DNA from: Rhodobacteraceae bacterium CCMM004
Lineage (GTDB): Bacteria > Pseudomonadota > Alphaproteobacteria > Rhodobacterales > Rhodobacteraceae
DNA: 64,000 nt
NCBI GenBank assembly: GCA_004005435.1
Contig: RZWH01000002.1
Coordinates: 744,001 to 808,000, forward strand
Direction of reading: 5' to 3'
Below, piece after piece: positions 54,531 to 63,982 of the stretch. Both the position numbers and the translations under genes were made by a program. Each line of letters opens with the position of its first letter. Positions within the stretch are counted from its first letter, which is position 1. Below the pieces are notes generated by a model. That model was not told the origin of the DNA. It saw only the letters and a list, made by a program, of their open reading frames with translations, and ran no database searches.

Positions 54531-55610
54531 ATGACCACCCAGATCCGTGCCGCGGTGTGCCGCGCCCACGGCGCGCCCCTGTCCATCGAGACCCTGCACC
54601 TGCGCGCGCCCGGCCCACGCGAGGTCGAGGTGACGCTCGCCGCCGTGGCGATCTGCCATTCCGACATCTCCTATGCCGACGGCGCTTGGGGAGGCCCTCT
54701 GCCGGCCGTGTTCGGCCACGAGGCCGCGGGGCGGGTCAGCGCAGTCGGCCCCGGCGTGGCCGCGGCCGCGGTGGGCGACAACGTCATCGTCACGCTGATC
54801 CGGTCCTGCGGCGCCTGTCCCTCCTGCGCGGTGGGCGTGCCCACCGCGTGCACCGCGCCGCCGGGCGCCAGCCCGCTCACCGGATCGGACGGCGCGCCGG
54901 TGGTCCAGTCGATGCATTGCGGCGCCTTCGCCGAGCGGGTGGTCGTGCACGACAGCCAGATCGCCCAGGTCCCCGCCACGCTGGACCCGGCCGTCTCTTG
55001 CCTACTGTCCTGCGGGGTGATCACCGGCATCGGCGCGGCGGTCAACGCCGCCAAGCTGCGCCCGGGGCAGGACGCGGTGGTGATCGGCGCGGGGGGCGTC
55101 GGGCTCAACGCCATTCAGGGCGCGCGCATCGCCGGCGCCCGCCGCATCGTCGCGGTGGACATGACCGAGGACAAGCTCGCCGCCGCCCGCGCCTTCGGCG
55201 CCACCGCGGGCGTCCTGGCCAGCGAGCCCAAGCCCTGGCGCGCCGCCATGGCCCATCTCGGCCGCGGCGCGGACGCGGCGATCGTCACCGTGGGCGCGAT
55301 CCCCGCCTACCAGGACGCGCCCCGCTACCTCGCCCCCGGCGGCCGCGTGGTCATGGTGGGGATGCCGCATTCCGGGGCACAGGCCAGCTATGAGCCCGTG
55401 ATCCTGGCCGCCACCGGCCAGGGCCTGATCGGATCCAAGATGGGGGACGTGGTCCTGTCGCGCGACATCCCCTGGATGCTCGACCTCTACGCCCAGGGGC
55501 GGCTCAAGCTGGACGAGCTGGTCTCGAACCGCTGGCCCCTCGACCGCATCGACGACGCCATCGCCGACACCCGCACCGGCGGGGCGCGGCGCAACGTCGT
55601 CGTCTTCTAG
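54531..55610 (+). CDS. Zinc-dependent alcohol dehydrogenase
   Basis: 359 residues; the ATG follows AGGAGGA. MDR superfamily: catalytic zinc ligands in ICHSDISYADG and GHEAAGRVSAVGPG, four structural-zinc cysteines in CGACPSCAVGVPTAC (about 92-106), and the NAD loop GAGGVGLNA (about 185-193). VDMTEDKLAAARAFGA follows. The pattern is that of class III-type or aryl alcohol dehydrogenases. Substrate not resolved; context suggests aromatic alcohol oxidation. Confidence 0.9.
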   Translation: MTTQIRAAVCRAHGAPLSIETLHLRAPGPREVEVTLAAVAICHSDISYADGAWGGPLPAVFGHEAAGRVSAVGPGVAAAAVGDNVIVTLIRSCGACPSCAVGVPTACTAPPGASPLTGSDGAPVVQSMHCGAFAERVVVHDSQIAQVPATLDPAVSCLLSCGVITGIGAAVNAAKLRPGQDAVVIGAGGVGLNAIQGARIAGARRIVAVDMTEDKLAAARAFGATAGVLASEPKPWRAAMAHLGRGADAAIVTVGAIPAYQDAPRYLAPGGRVVMVGMPHSGAQASYEPVILAATGQGLIGSKMGDVVLSRDIPWMLDLYAQGRLKLDELVSNRWPLDRIDDAIADTRTGGARRNVVVF

Positions 55611-55698
55611 GCCCCCTGCCCGAACTTCCCTTTGCAAGTATCCTCGCCGAAGGCGCACGCTGCCCCCGGCGATCCCGCCGCCCGTCAGGAGACCCGAC

Positions 55699-56937
55699 AT
55701 GAAGCTCGCCGATCTCGACGTGATCGTCACCGCACCCCCCGCGCCGGGCTGGGGCGGGCGCTATTGGATCCTTGTCAAGCTGACCACCGACGACGGTATC
55801 GTCGGCTGGGGCGAATGCTATGGCGCATCGGTCGGGCCGGTGGCGATGCGGGCGGTGATCGAGGACGTCTTCGCCCGCCACATGGCCGGGCAGAGCCCCG
55901 AAAACGTGGAATGGATGTTCCGCCGGGCCTACTCGTCGGGGTTCACCCAGCGCCCGGATCTCACGGTCATGGGCGCGTTTTCGGGGTTGGAGATCGCCTG
56001 TTGGGACATCCTAGGCAAGGCGCGGGGGCGGCCGGTCTGGGCGCTCCTCGGCGGCTGCGTCACCCCGCGCATCCGCTGCTACACCTATCTCTACCCCGAG
56101 CCCCAGCACAGCCTGCCCGCCTTTTGGGTCGACCCGGACATGGCGGCCGAGGCGGCCGCGGCGCGGGCCGACGAGGGCTGGACCGCGGTGAAGGTCGACC
56201 CGGCCGGCCCCTACACGGTGCGCGGCGGGCACCAGCCGTCGCTGTCGGACATCTCACGCTCGGTGGCGTTCGCCCGGGCGATCCGCGCCGCGGTGGGCGA
56301 CCGGGCCGACCTGCTCTTCGGCACCCATGGGCAGTTCACTGCGGGGGGCGCGATCCGGCTGGGCCACGCCATCGCCCCCTACCGCCCCTTGTGGTTCGAA
56401 GAGCCGGTGCCGCCAGACGACGCCCAGGCCCTGCGCCGGGTGGCCGAGGGTCAGCCGGTGCCGGTGGCCACGGGCGAGCGGCTGACCACGCGGGCCGAGT
56501 TCGCCCCGCTGCTCGCCGCCGGGGCCGTCTCGGTGGTGCAGCCCGCTTTGGGGCGTGCGGGCGGGATCTGGGAGGGCCGCAAGATCGCGGCGCTGGCCGA
56601 GAGCTTTTCGGCGCAGGTGGCGCCGCATCTCTATGCGGGACCGGTGGAGTGGGCGGCAAACCTGCACCTGGCCGCTGCGATCCCCAACCTCTTGATGGCC
56701 GAGACCATCGCCACCCCGTTCCACGACGCCCTGATCGGCGGCACGATCCGGGTGGAGGCGGGCCACGTCGCGGCGCCCACCGCGCCGGGCCTGGGGATCG
56801 AGGTCGACGAGGCCCTGGCCTGCGCCCATCCCTACACCGGCACCGGCCTGCACCTGGAGATGCAGGAGGCGCAAGTCCGCTACGATGTCGAGAATGTCTT
56901 TGCCGGAGGTGCCCCGCCCGAAGACCCCCCGGCCTGA
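55699..56937 (+). CDS. Mandelate racemase/muconate lactonizing enzyme family dehydratase
   Basis: 412 residues of the enolase superfamily. The capping domain (1-125) is followed by a barrel with KVDPAGPYTVRGGHQP, the metal/base region LLFGTHGQFTAGGAIRLGHAIAPYRPLWFEEPVPPDD (split, about 200-235), and ATGERLTTR. GTHGQ with a later His in APHLYAGP suggests a sugar acid dehydratase of the galactonate/galactarate group rather than mandelate racemase. It is 88 bp after the alcohol dehydrogenase. Confidence 0.88.
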   Translation: MKLADLDVIVTAPPAPGWGGRYWILVKLTTDDGIVGWGECYGASVGPVAMRAVIEDVFARHMAGQSPENVEWMFRRAYSSGFTQRPDLTVMGAFSGLEIACWDILGKARGRPVWALLGGCVTPRIRCYTYLYPEPQHSLPAFWVDPDMAAEAAAARADEGWTAVKVDPAGPYTVRGGHQPSLSDISRSVAFARAIRAAVGDRADLLFGTHGQFTAGGAIRLGHAIAPYRPLWFEEPVPPDDAQALRRVAEGQPVPVATGERLTTRAEFAPLLAAGAVSVVQPALGRAGGIWEGRKIAALAESFSAQVAPHLYAGPVEWAANLHLAAAIPNLLMAETIATPFHDALIGGTIRVEAGHVAAPTAPGLGIEVDEALACAHPYTGTGLHLEMQEAQVRYDVENVFAGGAPPEDPPA

Positions 56938-56950
56938 GCGGTCGGGTCCG

Positions 56951-57937
56951 TCACCCCGCCAGGTCCAGCGCCGGAACCGCGCCGCCACCGGGGCCCCCCT
57001 CGGTCAGCCGCATCCGCTTCACCACCGGGGTGTGGTCCAGAGCCCCTGCGCCGGTGCGGGCGATCTCGGCCAGAGCCGCGGCGGCGGCGCCACCGAACTC
57101 CCGCAGCACGGCGGCCGATGGCAAGAGGCTCTCCACTGGAACGCCCTCGGCATAGATCACCTCGTGGCGGGCAAAGAGCACGTGGACATAGTGCGTCGCG
57201 ATCCGGTTGCAGCGGTAGGCCAGCGCGCCGCCGACCAGGGACAGGGCCGGGACCAGCACGTCGCTCATGGAGAAATGCCGCTGGGCCCGCCGCCCGGAGA
57301 GGAGCAGGTGCTGCTGCGGCGCCACGGTCAGGTCGCGGTCGTTGCGAAGGGCGTTGGCGCGAATCACCACGGGCGCCAGGCGGCTGTCCCCCTTGACCCG
57401 GCGGCGATGGATCCACACCGGGCGCCGGTAGCCGCGGTCGAAGGTCAGGACCTCGTGTTCGGGGGTCAGCGCCTCGACCGGCACCTCGCCGGTGCGGGTG
57501 GTGATCATGGTCCCCGCGGCAAACGCGGCGGCGCCAAGGGTGTCGGCGCGGGGGGCCTGCCGGGTGCTCACCGCCTCGACCCTCAGCGTCTGGCGCGGCG
57601 GCGGCATGCGCCCGGCCACCAGGCAGCCGCCCAGGGGGACGGGCATGCCGGCCACGGGCGTCCCCGCCCCCGGCAGCGGGCGGATATCGAGGTGGCGCAG
57701 CGCGTGGCGTCGCCGCCCCTCCCCGGCGAGCGTCAGGCCATAGGTCTCGGACACCCGGCAGCGCAGGCCGTTGACCTCGACCACTCCAGGCGTGCCGGTC
57801 GCCGCCAGGGTCAGCGTCCGCGCCGCGCCGACATAGCTCAGCCCCGCGCCGATGGCCGGCGCCACGGCCAGCCCCGGATCCGCGCAACCGTCGATGCGAA
57901 TCTGGTCGGGCAAGAGCGCGGAGTGGAGGCACAGCAT
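56951..57937 (-). CDS. Hint (Hedgehog/intein) domain protein without the usual cysteine
   Basis: 328 residues. The N-terminal half (1-140) is beta-rich and resembles the secreted-protein parts that precede Hint_2 domains in Rhodobacteraceae. The Hint domain runs from about 141: GTMITTRTGEVPVEALTPEHEVLTFD, then NALRNDRDLTVAPQQHLLLSGR and YVHVLFARHEVIYAEGVPVES. The first residue of Hint domains is normally Cys just before a phrase such as FxxGT; here the stretch is AAFAAGT, so Cys appears to be Ala. Self-splicing is doubtful. It is convergent with the dehydratase gene. Confidence 0.82.
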   Translation of the reverse strand: MLCLHSALLPDQIRIDGCADPGLAVAPAIGAGLSYVGAARTLTLAATGTPGVVEVNGLRCRVSETYGLTLAGEGRRRHALRHLDIRPLPGAGTPVAGMPVPLGGCLVAGRMPPPRQTLRVEAVSTRQAPRADTLGAAAFAAGTMITTRTGEVPVEALTPEHEVLTFDRGYRRPVWIHRRRVKGDSRLAPVVIRANALRNDRDLTVAPQQHLLLSGRRAQRHFSMSDVLVPALSLVGGALAYRCNRIATHYVHVLFARHEVIYAEGVPVESLLPSAAVLREFGGAAAAALAEIARTGAGALDHTPVVKRMRLTEGGPGGGAVPALDLAG

Positions 57938-58193
57938 CGGTGTCGTATCCCAGATCTCCCCGGAACCGTCCGGGTAGTCCTTGATTTACCAAGAAGGGTT
58001 TCGAAATCCTGAACCGCGACAAAAAATCCTGGTAGACCGGCTCGACAACACACAACTTATGGGCGATCTTACGGATGTTCTTGGATCAGGAGCACAGCCT
58101 TGCCGGTCTCAATACCGCCACAATCGCGCCTTTTCTCGGCCATTCGCCCGCGGCAGAGTTCTATCGACCCGAGATCGCGAGGAGAACGTTGAC

Positions 58194-58409
58194 ATGAGCG
58201 CGGTGACCCCAGGGATTCTCAGCGGCGTCATGGGCGCAGGGGCTTCGGTGTTTTTGGGCGGCGGCTGGATCCTGGCGCTCTTTGCCTACGTCGTCTGCGG
58301 CGCGCTGGTGACGGGGCTGGTGATCGCCCGCGGGATACGCGAGCACGCCCCGGTCGAAGCGGTGGCCAACGAGACCGCGCCGATACCACTCCACAAGTTT
58401 CCGGCCTGA
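58194..58409 (+). CDS. Small membrane protein
   Basis: 71 residues from an ATG after GAGGAGAA. It has a glycine-rich first segment (ILSGVMGAGASVFLGGGWIL, about 8-27) and a second hydrophobic segment (ALFAYVVCGALVTGLVIARG, about 28-47), then a charged, proline-rich tail. No family recognised. It may depend on the 256-bp region in front of it, which also holds the Hint-gene promoter. Confidence 0.6.
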   Translation: MSAVTPGILSGVMGAGASVFLGGGWILALFAYVVCGALVTGLVIARGIREHAPVEAVANETAPIPLHKFPA

Positions 58410-58461
58410 CCGCCGCGCAGCGGACTTGCCCGGCGCGGCGCCGCCGTGCCAAGCATGAGGC

Positions 58462-59379
58462 ATGTCCGCCCCGCAGCCCCAACCGCTCTATCCCGGTGCG
58501 CCGCGGCGCTGCCGTGCGTGCCACGGTCCGCTGACCGCGACCGACGGCGACCATTGCGCCCGGCCCGCGTGCCAGACCCGCGCCCGAGTGATGGCGGCGC
58601 AGGACGGGGTGCGGCGGCGCCGCGAGGCCGAGGAGGCGGCCGAGGCGGTCGCCTGGGCCCGCACCGGCGACCCTCTGCGCACCGCCGCCGCCCGCGCGGG
58701 CGCGCCCGATCTCGACACCGTCGCGCACGGATTCGCCCCCTACATGGACTTGCCCGTGCAGGCCCGGCCGATGGATGTCGACATGGCCTTTCTCCACCGG
58801 CTGAGCGACATCGTGGCGCGGTCCTTCGACCCAGACGGAGCGCCGGACGGGTACCGCAGCCATCAAGAGCCGCCGGATCCCGACTTTGCCAACTGGGCCG
58901 CCCATGTGCCCGACGAGACCCCGGCGCTCGACGCCGCCTGCATCGCCTGCCAGGGCGATTGCTGTTTGCAGGGGGCGGGCGCCAAGGCGTTTCTGACCAC
59001 CCAGACCATCGACTACTACCGCCACCGCCACCCCGAGGCGACGGCCGAAGAGGTGCGCGCTGCGTATCTCGGCCACCTCCCCGAAGAGAGCGTGGTGGGG
59101 AGTTGCGTGTATCATGGCCCCCTGGGCTGCACCCTGCCGCGGCAGATGCGCGCGGAGGTCTGCAACCGCTGGCAATGCCGCTGGCGGCTGGCGCTGGCGG
59201 CCAGACTGGAGACGGTGGGCGGCGACCGCGCCGTGGTGGTGGGCCTGGCCCGCGACCACACCGAACACCCCCAGGAGGGGGCGCCCTACATGCGGGTGGT
59301 GTCCGTGACGCCCGACGGCGTGCAGGTCCACGACGACCTGCGCATGGGGGCCATGCCGCCCGACCCCGCAGCCGATTGA
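58462..59379 (+). CDS. Cysteine-rich zinc-ribbon protein with YkgJ-like core
   Basis: 305 residues. The N-terminal CRACHGPLTATDGDHCARPACQ (split, 17-38) is a zinc-ribbon-like four-cysteine group. The second half has ACIACQGDCCLQGAGAKAFLT (about 168-188) and CVYHGPLGCTLPRQMRAEVCNRWQC (split), a Cys pattern like the Fe/Zn-chelating YkgJ family. No export signal. Function unknown; metal binding is likely. Confidence 0.75.
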   Translation: MSAPQPQPLYPGAPRRCRACHGPLTATDGDHCARPACQTRARVMAAQDGVRRRREAEEAAEAVAWARTGDPLRTAAARAGAPDLDTVAHGFAPYMDLPVQARPMDVDMAFLHRLSDIVARSFDPDGAPDGYRSHQEPPDPDFANWAAHVPDETPALDAACIACQGDCCLQGAGAKAFLTTQTIDYYRHRHPEATAEEVRAAYLGHLPEESVVGSCVYHGPLGCTLPRQMRAEVCNRWQCRWRLALAARLETVGGDRAVVVGLARDHTEHPQEGAPYMRVVSVTPDGVQVHDDLRMGAMPPDPAAD

Positions 59380-59449
59380 TGCAAGTCAAGGTCGCGCACC
59401 CGCGGCGGAGTTAGGCCAGAGAAAACCCATGGTCTAGGGAGAACCGCCC

Positions 59450-59683
59450 ATGTCTCACACCCCCCACGAGTTGGCCGAGGAGTTCCCCGACAAGGTCGAG
59501 CGGATCCACCAGTTGCGCAGCGAGGATCCGCACTTTGCCCGGCTCGCCGACGAGTATCACGAGGTCAACCGCGCCATCCATCGCGCGGAAACCAACGTGG
59601 AGCCTTGCGACCAGTTCGAGGAAGAGCGGATGCGCAAACAGCGGATGAAGCTCAAGGACGAAATCGCGTCAAAGTTGAACTGA
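59450..59683 (+). CDS. DUF465 (YdcH) family protein
   Basis: 77 residues: an antiparallel helical hairpin with VERIHQLRSEDPHFARLADEYHEVNRAIHRAE (split, about 16-47) and RMRKQRMKLKDEIASKL. The family is widespread, small and without known function. It lies 182 bp before the cold-shock gene on the same strand. Confidence 0.92.
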   Translation: MSHTPHELAEEFPDKVERIHQLRSEDPHFARLADEYHEVNRAIHRAETNVEPCDQFEEERMRKQRMKLKDEIASKLN

Positions 59684-59865
59684 CCCAGAGGCGGCCGGTT
59701 GCTTTACGCTTGAGATTCGAAGGCCGATCTGCGACACGAAGCGGGCGACGTTACCCTATCGATCCCCTGTCTGCTTCTACCGCGGGCCAGCGAACTCGAT
59801 CCGGCACTGACTTTGCCACGCTGTTGCACTTCCGCGAACAGACTGAAACGACAGGAGAAATCACG

Positions 59866-60072
59866 ATGGCCAAGGGCACCGTGAAATGGTTCAACACTGA
59901 AAAGGGCTACGGCTTCATCGCGCCCGAGGGCGGCGGCAAGGACATCTTCGTCCACATCTCGGCCGTCGAGCGTTCGGGCCTGACGGGCCTCGCCGACAAC
60001 CAGGTCGTCACCTACGAACTGGAAACCGGCCGCGACGGGCGCCAGAGCGCCGGCAACATCCAGGTCGAGTAA
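59866..60072 (+). CDS. Cold-shock domain protein
   Basis: 68 residues after an AGGAGA site. RNP1 is KGYGFIAP and RNP2 is DIFVHISA; MAKGTVKWFN starts the OB fold. It binds single-stranded RNA/DNA as a chaperone. The 182-bp untranslated stretch before it may hold a cold-shock leader. It converges with the ParA gene across 3 bp. Confidence 0.96.
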   Translation: MAKGTVKWFNTEKGYGFIAPEGGGKDIFVHISAVERSGLTGLADNQVVTYELETGRDGRQSAGNIQVE

Positions 60073-60075
60073 GAC

Positions 60076-60705
60076 CTACGCTTCCAGCCTCGCCCGCACC
60101 TCGCGGGCGAGCGCTTCGACCTCGTCGCTCCAGGCTCCGCGCCCGCGCTCCTGCACCCCGCGTCCCTGGCCCAGCGTTTCGGCATAGGCGATCCGGTTGC
60201 CCAGCACCGCCGTCAGCCGCGGCATCCCCGCCTCTTCCAGCGCCGCACCCACGTCGTCGGCCACCCGTGTCCCCGCCTTGTAGCGGTTGAGCACCACGAC
60301 CGCCGGGCGGCGCGTCCGTTCGGCCAGGTCCAGGACCGACTCGGTCGCCCAGAGATCCACCTGGCTGGTGGCCACGGGCACCACGATCAGATCGCTTTCC
60401 CGCAGGGCGGGGCGCAGATCGCTGTCCACCTTGGGCGGCGTGTCCACGATGACCATGTCGTGCAGCTTGCGCAGCTTGTCGCACTCGTAGCCCACGCCCC
60501 AGGCGCTGGCGGTGGAGAAATCGAGTCCCGGATCGCCCCCCTCGCGCCGCGTCATAAACCACCGCCCGAGCGAGCCCTGGGGGTCGGTGTCCAGGACGGC
60601 GACGCTCAGCCCCTCGCGCAGAAACGCCACAGCCAGGTTGACGGCGATGGTGGTCTTACCCGAGCCGCCCTTCTGCTGTGCGACGGTGATGACCTTGCCA
60701 GCCAT
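60076..60705 (-). CDS. Orphan ParA/MinD-like partition ATPase
   Basis: 209 residues after GGAGGG. The deviant Walker A KGGSGKTT (about 12-19), Walker B region DMVIVDTPP, and VVVLNRYKAG are present. No ParB or parS is seen nearby. Such stand-alone ParA proteins position chemoreceptor clusters, carboxysomes or other cargo. The cargo is unknown here. Confidence 0.9.
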   Translation of the reverse strand: MAGKVITVAQQKGGSGKTTIAVNLAVAFLREGLSVAVLDTDPQGSLGRWFMTRREGGDPGLDFSTASAWGVGYECDKLRKLHDMVIVDTPPKVDSDLRPALRESDLIVVPVATSQVDLWATESVLDLAERTRRPAVVVLNRYKAGTRVADDVGAALEEAGMPRLTAVLGNRIAYAETLGQGRGVQERGRGAWSDEVEALAREVRARLEA

Positions 60706-60872
60706 GGTGTCTCGCCCTCCGTGCCTCGCGATGCTGCGGCGCAGCATAGCTTGCGCCGAGCGGGCGCGCAATGCGACGCGGCCCCCGCCGACGCGGTAAA
60801 TCGCATCATTCGGGTCGCGGGGACGCGGCGAGCGGGCTATTTCGACCGTCGAGACCGCCCGCGAGGACCGCC

Positions 60873-61721
60873 ATGACCGCCCCTGCCGAAGACAGCTATT
60901 ACTGGCCGCTGATGGCCCGCGCCATCGACCGCATCGACGACGGCGGCCGCGGCCTGACGCTCGACGCCATCGCCGCCGAGATGAACCTCAGCCCGGCGCA
61001 TTTCCAGCGGGTGTTCAGCCGTTGGGTCGGCGTCTCGCCCAAGCGGTTCCAGCAGTATCTGACCCTCGGCCATGCCAAGCGGCTGTTGGCCGAGCGGCAC
61101 ACCACACTCGACACCGCCGCCGAGGTGGGGCTCTCGGGGGGCGGGCGGCTCCACGACCTGTTCCTGCGGTGGGAGGCGATGAGCCCCGGCGCCTTTGCAC
61201 AGCGGGGCGCGGGGCTCAGCGTGCGCTGGGGCTGGAGCGACAGCCCCTTCGGTCCCGCCCTGGTGATGACGACGGACAAGGGCATCTGCGGCATCGGCTT
61301 CGCCGCCGACCGACCGCGGGCGGAGGTCTTCGACGACCTGGCGCGGCGCTGGCCCCGCGCCGACTTCGCCGAGGCGCCCGACGCCGTCGCCCCCCTGGCC
61401 GCCCGTGCCTTTCCCCGCCAAGGCGACGCGACCGACCCCGCGCCCCTGTTCCTGATCGGCGCGCCGTTCCAGATCAAGGTTTGGGAGGCGCTCTTGTCGA
61501 TCCCCTCGGGCCACGTGACCACCTATTCCGACATCGCCCGCGCCATCGGCCACCCCAAGGCCGTGCGCGCGGTCGGCACCGCCGTGGGCCGCAACCCGGT
61601 GAGCTGGCTGATCCCCTGCCACCGAGCGCTGCGCAAGTCCGGGGGCCTCGGCGGCTATCACTGGGGTCTGCCGGTAAAGCGGGCGATGCTGGCCCACGAG
61701 GCGGCGGTGAGCGGGTTCTAG
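60873..61721 (+). CDS. Ada-like methylated-DNA--protein-cysteine methyltransferase with AraC domain
   Basis: 282 residues. An AraC helix-turn-helix pair (about 25-105; LTLDAIAAEMNLSPAHFQRVFSRW) precedes the methyltransferase domain, which ends with the active-site PCHR (about 245-248) in VSWLIPCHRALRKSGGLGGYHWG. It repairs O6-methylguanine and may activate its own gene. The N-terminal phosphotriester-sensing Cys domain of full Ada is absent. Confidence 0.93.
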   Translation: MTAPAEDSYYWPLMARAIDRIDDGGRGLTLDAIAAEMNLSPAHFQRVFSRWVGVSPKRFQQYLTLGHAKRLLAERHTTLDTAAEVGLSGGGRLHDLFLRWEAMSPGAFAQRGAGLSVRWGWSDSPFGPALVMTTDKGICGIGFAADRPRAEVFDDLARRWPRADFAEAPDAVAPLAARAFPRQGDATDPAPLFLIGAPFQIKVWEALLSIPSGHVTTYSDIARAIGHPKAVRAVGTAVGRNPVSWLIPCHRALRKSGGLGGYHWGLPVKRAMLAHEAAVSGF

Positions 61722-61835
61722 CCTGCCTACGCCATGGGCGAATCTCTGCCGAAGTGCGATTTGATCGTGCGCCCGCCGCCGCATCGGCGTATGGAATGCG
61801 GTGGAGATGTGCCACTTGATCCCAGCGAGGACGTT

Positions 61836-62486
61836 ATGATCGCACCGAAATTGCCCCTTCTTGCAGGGAGCGCCGCGATGCTGGCGCTGACCGCCTGCGT
61901 CGACGCCACCACCGGCCAGCCCAACCGCACCGGCACCGGCGCCCTGACCGGCGCCGCCATCGGCGCGGCCATCGGCGCCGCCACGGGCGACGGCAGCCGC
62001 AAAGACGAAATCCTCATCGGCGCCGCCCTCGGCGGGGCCGCCGGCGCCGTGGTCGGCAACATCCTGGACAAGCAGGCGGCCGAACTGCGCCAAGGCTTCG
62101 GCAACGGCCAGATCGACGTCATCAACACGGGCAGCGAGCTGATCGTGCGGATGCCCCAGGACATCCTCTTCGCCACCGACAGCGCCGTCGTCGCCGGCGG
62201 GCTGCGCAGCGACCTGGGCGTTCTGGCCGCCAACCTGAACCGCTATCCGAACTCGATCGTCGAGGTTCAGGGCCATACCGACAATGTCGGCGCGGCGTCC
62301 TACAACCAGGGACTCAGCCAGCGTCGGGCCCAGGCGGTCACCGACATCCTGATCCAGAGCGGCGTGTCGCCGATGCGCCTGCGCGCCGTCGGCTACGGCG
62401 AGACCCAGCCCATCGCGTCGAACCTGACGCCAGGGGGCCGGCAGCAGAACCGCCGCGTGCAGATCGTCATCCGTCCGACCAACTGA
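61836..62486 (+). CDS. OmpA-family lipoprotein with glycine zipper (YiaD-like)
   Basis: 216 residues from the ATG after GCGAGGA. A lipobox LALTAC (residue about 21) is followed by a glycine-zipper segment (GALTGAAIGAAIGAATGDG, about 33-51, and GAALGGAAGAVVG), then an OmpA domain with IVEVQGHTDNVGAASYNQGLS (split) and RQQNRRVQIVIRP. It anchors the outer membrane to peptidoglycan and may fold into the membrane through the glycine zipper. Confidence 0.92.
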   Translation: MIAPKLPLLAGSAAMLALTACVDATTGQPNRTGTGALTGAAIGAAIGAATGDGSRKDEILIGAALGGAAGAVVGNILDKQAAELRQGFGNGQIDVINTGSELIVRMPQDILFATDSAVVAGGLRSDLGVLAANLNRYPNSIVEVQGHTDNVGAASYNQGLSQRRAQAVTDILIQSGVSPMRLRAVGYGETQPIASNLTPGGRQQNRRVQIVIRPTN

Positions 62487-62581
62487 TCGGGCGCGGACGG
62501 GCGGCCCCGGCGCCGCCCGTCTCCCAGGCCATGGACGTCCCTCCCGAGCGGTCATATAATCTGACCAATCTGGAGACCTCC

Positions 62582-63349
62582 ATGCCGTTTCACAAGGTTC
62601 GATCCGAGAAGCTCAGCCAGTCGGTGGTCCGGCAGGTCGAACTCCTGATCCTGCGCGGCATCCTGCGGCCGGGCGAGCGCCTGCCCAGCGAGCGCGAGTT
62701 GGCCGAGCGGATGGGCGTCTCGCGCCCCTCCCTGCGCGAGGCGGTGGCCGAGTTGCAGGACCGCGGCCTCCTGACGACGCGCGCGGGCGCGGGGATCTAC
62801 GTGGCCGATGTCCTTGGCTCGGCGTTCTCGCCCGCGCTGACTCGCCTGTTCGCCCGGCATGACGAGGCGGTGTCGGACTACGTCGCCTTCCGCCGGGACA
62901 TGGAGGGGCTGGCCGTGGATCGCGCCGCCCGGCTGGGATCGGCCACCGACCTGGCCGTGGTCGGCACCGTGTTCACCAAGATGCAGGCCGCCCACGAACG
63001 CGGCGACGCCGCACTGGAGGCGCAGCTCGACGCCGACTTCCATACCGCCATCGTCGAGGCCAGCCACAACGTGATCATGCTGCACATGATGCGGTCGATG
63101 TATCAGCTCCTGCGCGACGGCGTGTTCTACAATCGCCAGGTCATGTTCCGGCAGCGCACGACCCGGTCGACCCTGCTGGACCAGCATCGGGCGATCAATG
63201 CGGCGCTCCAGGATCGCGATGCCGAAGGGGCCCGCGCCGCGATGGAGGCGCATTTGGATTATGTGGGCACGGCCCTGTCCGAACAGCGGGAGGCGGACCG
63301 CAACGAGGCCATCGCCCGCCAGCGTCTGGCCCACGAAACCGAACGCTGA
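62582..63349 (+). CDS. FadR-type GntR transcriptional regulator
   Basis: 255 residues from an ATG after GGAGA. The winged helix (about 10-75) has LSQSVVRQVELLILRGILRPGERLPSERELAERMGVSRPSLREAV (split), the FadR/PdhR form. The effector domain (80-235) has FRRDMEGLAVDRAA, DADFHTAIVEASHN and LLDQHRAINAALQDRDAEGARAAMEAHL, including the His/Asp metal-binding positions of FCD domains. Relatives include PdhR and LldR; the ligand is probably a small carboxylic acid. It is convergent with atpF across 75 bp. Confidence 0.92.
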   Translation: MPFHKVRSEKLSQSVVRQVELLILRGILRPGERLPSERELAERMGVSRPSLREAVAELQDRGLLTTRAGAGIYVADVLGSAFSPALTRLFARHDEAVSDYVAFRRDMEGLAVDRAARLGSATDLAVVGTVFTKMQAAHERGDAALEAQLDADFHTAIVEASHNVIMLHMMRSMYQLLRDGVFYNRQVMFRQRTTRSTLLDQHRAINAALQDRDAEGARAAMEAHLDYVGTALSEQREADRNEAIARQRLAHETER

Positions 63350-63424
63350 CCACCGACCCCCGCCAACGGCGAACGCCGCCCCCGAAGGGACGGCGCGCGA
63401 TCTCGGGCCCGCAAAAGCGCAGCG

Positions 63425-63982
63425 TCAGTGCAGCTTGGCCCCCACGGTGGCGAGCGACTGGTCGATCAGCTCGCCGTGCCGCTTGCCGTCCATCTGCTTG
63501 GACAGCACGTCCGCAGCGGCGGCGATGGCCACCTGCACCGCGCGGTCGCGCACCTCCTTGACCGCCCGCGCCTCGGCCGAGGCGATCTGCTCTTCAGCGG
63601 CCTGCAAGCGGCGCTCAACGGAACGCTCCAGGTCGGCCTTGGCCTTCTCCGACGCCTCCTCAGCCTCGGTGCGGGCATGGGCGACGATTCGCTCGGCCTG
63701 GTCCTTGGTCTCGCGCTGCTTCCGCTCGTAGGAGGCCAGGAGCGACTGGGCGTCCTCGCGCAGGCTGCGCGCCTCGGCGAGGTCGGCCTCGATCCCCGCG
63801 GCCCGCTTGTCGAGCATCCCCATGAGGGTCGACGGCACCTTGAGATAGACCAGAAGGCCGATGAACAGGAGGAACGCGATCAGCACGACGAAGTCGCTGT
63901 TGCGCAACGAAAAGAAGACGTCGCCGGCGGCCAGGGCGGGGGTGGCGGCCAACGCCGCGGAAACGGCGATCATACGGATCAT
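63425..63982 (-). CDS. atpF: F0F1 ATP synthase subunit B
   Basis: 185 residues: a short leader-like hydrophobic start (1-19), a membrane helix (about 30-47; FVVLIAFLLFIGLLVYL) and a long charged coiled coil (55-165) that forms the peripheral stalk. AAGGA lies 9 nt before the ATG. It is the last gene of an F0 cluster that would continue to the right beyond the window (subunit b', c, a). An in-frame ATG three codons later is a possible start. Confidence 0.93.
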   Translation of the reverse strand: MIRMIAVSAALAATPALAAGDVFFSLRNSDFVVLIAFLLFIGLLVYLKVPSTLMGMLDKRAAGIEADLAEARSLREDAQSLLASYERKQRETKDQAERIVAHARTEAEEASEKAKADLERSVERRLQAAEEQIASAEARAVKEVRDRAVQVAIAAAADVLSKQMDGKRHGELIDQSLATVGAKLH

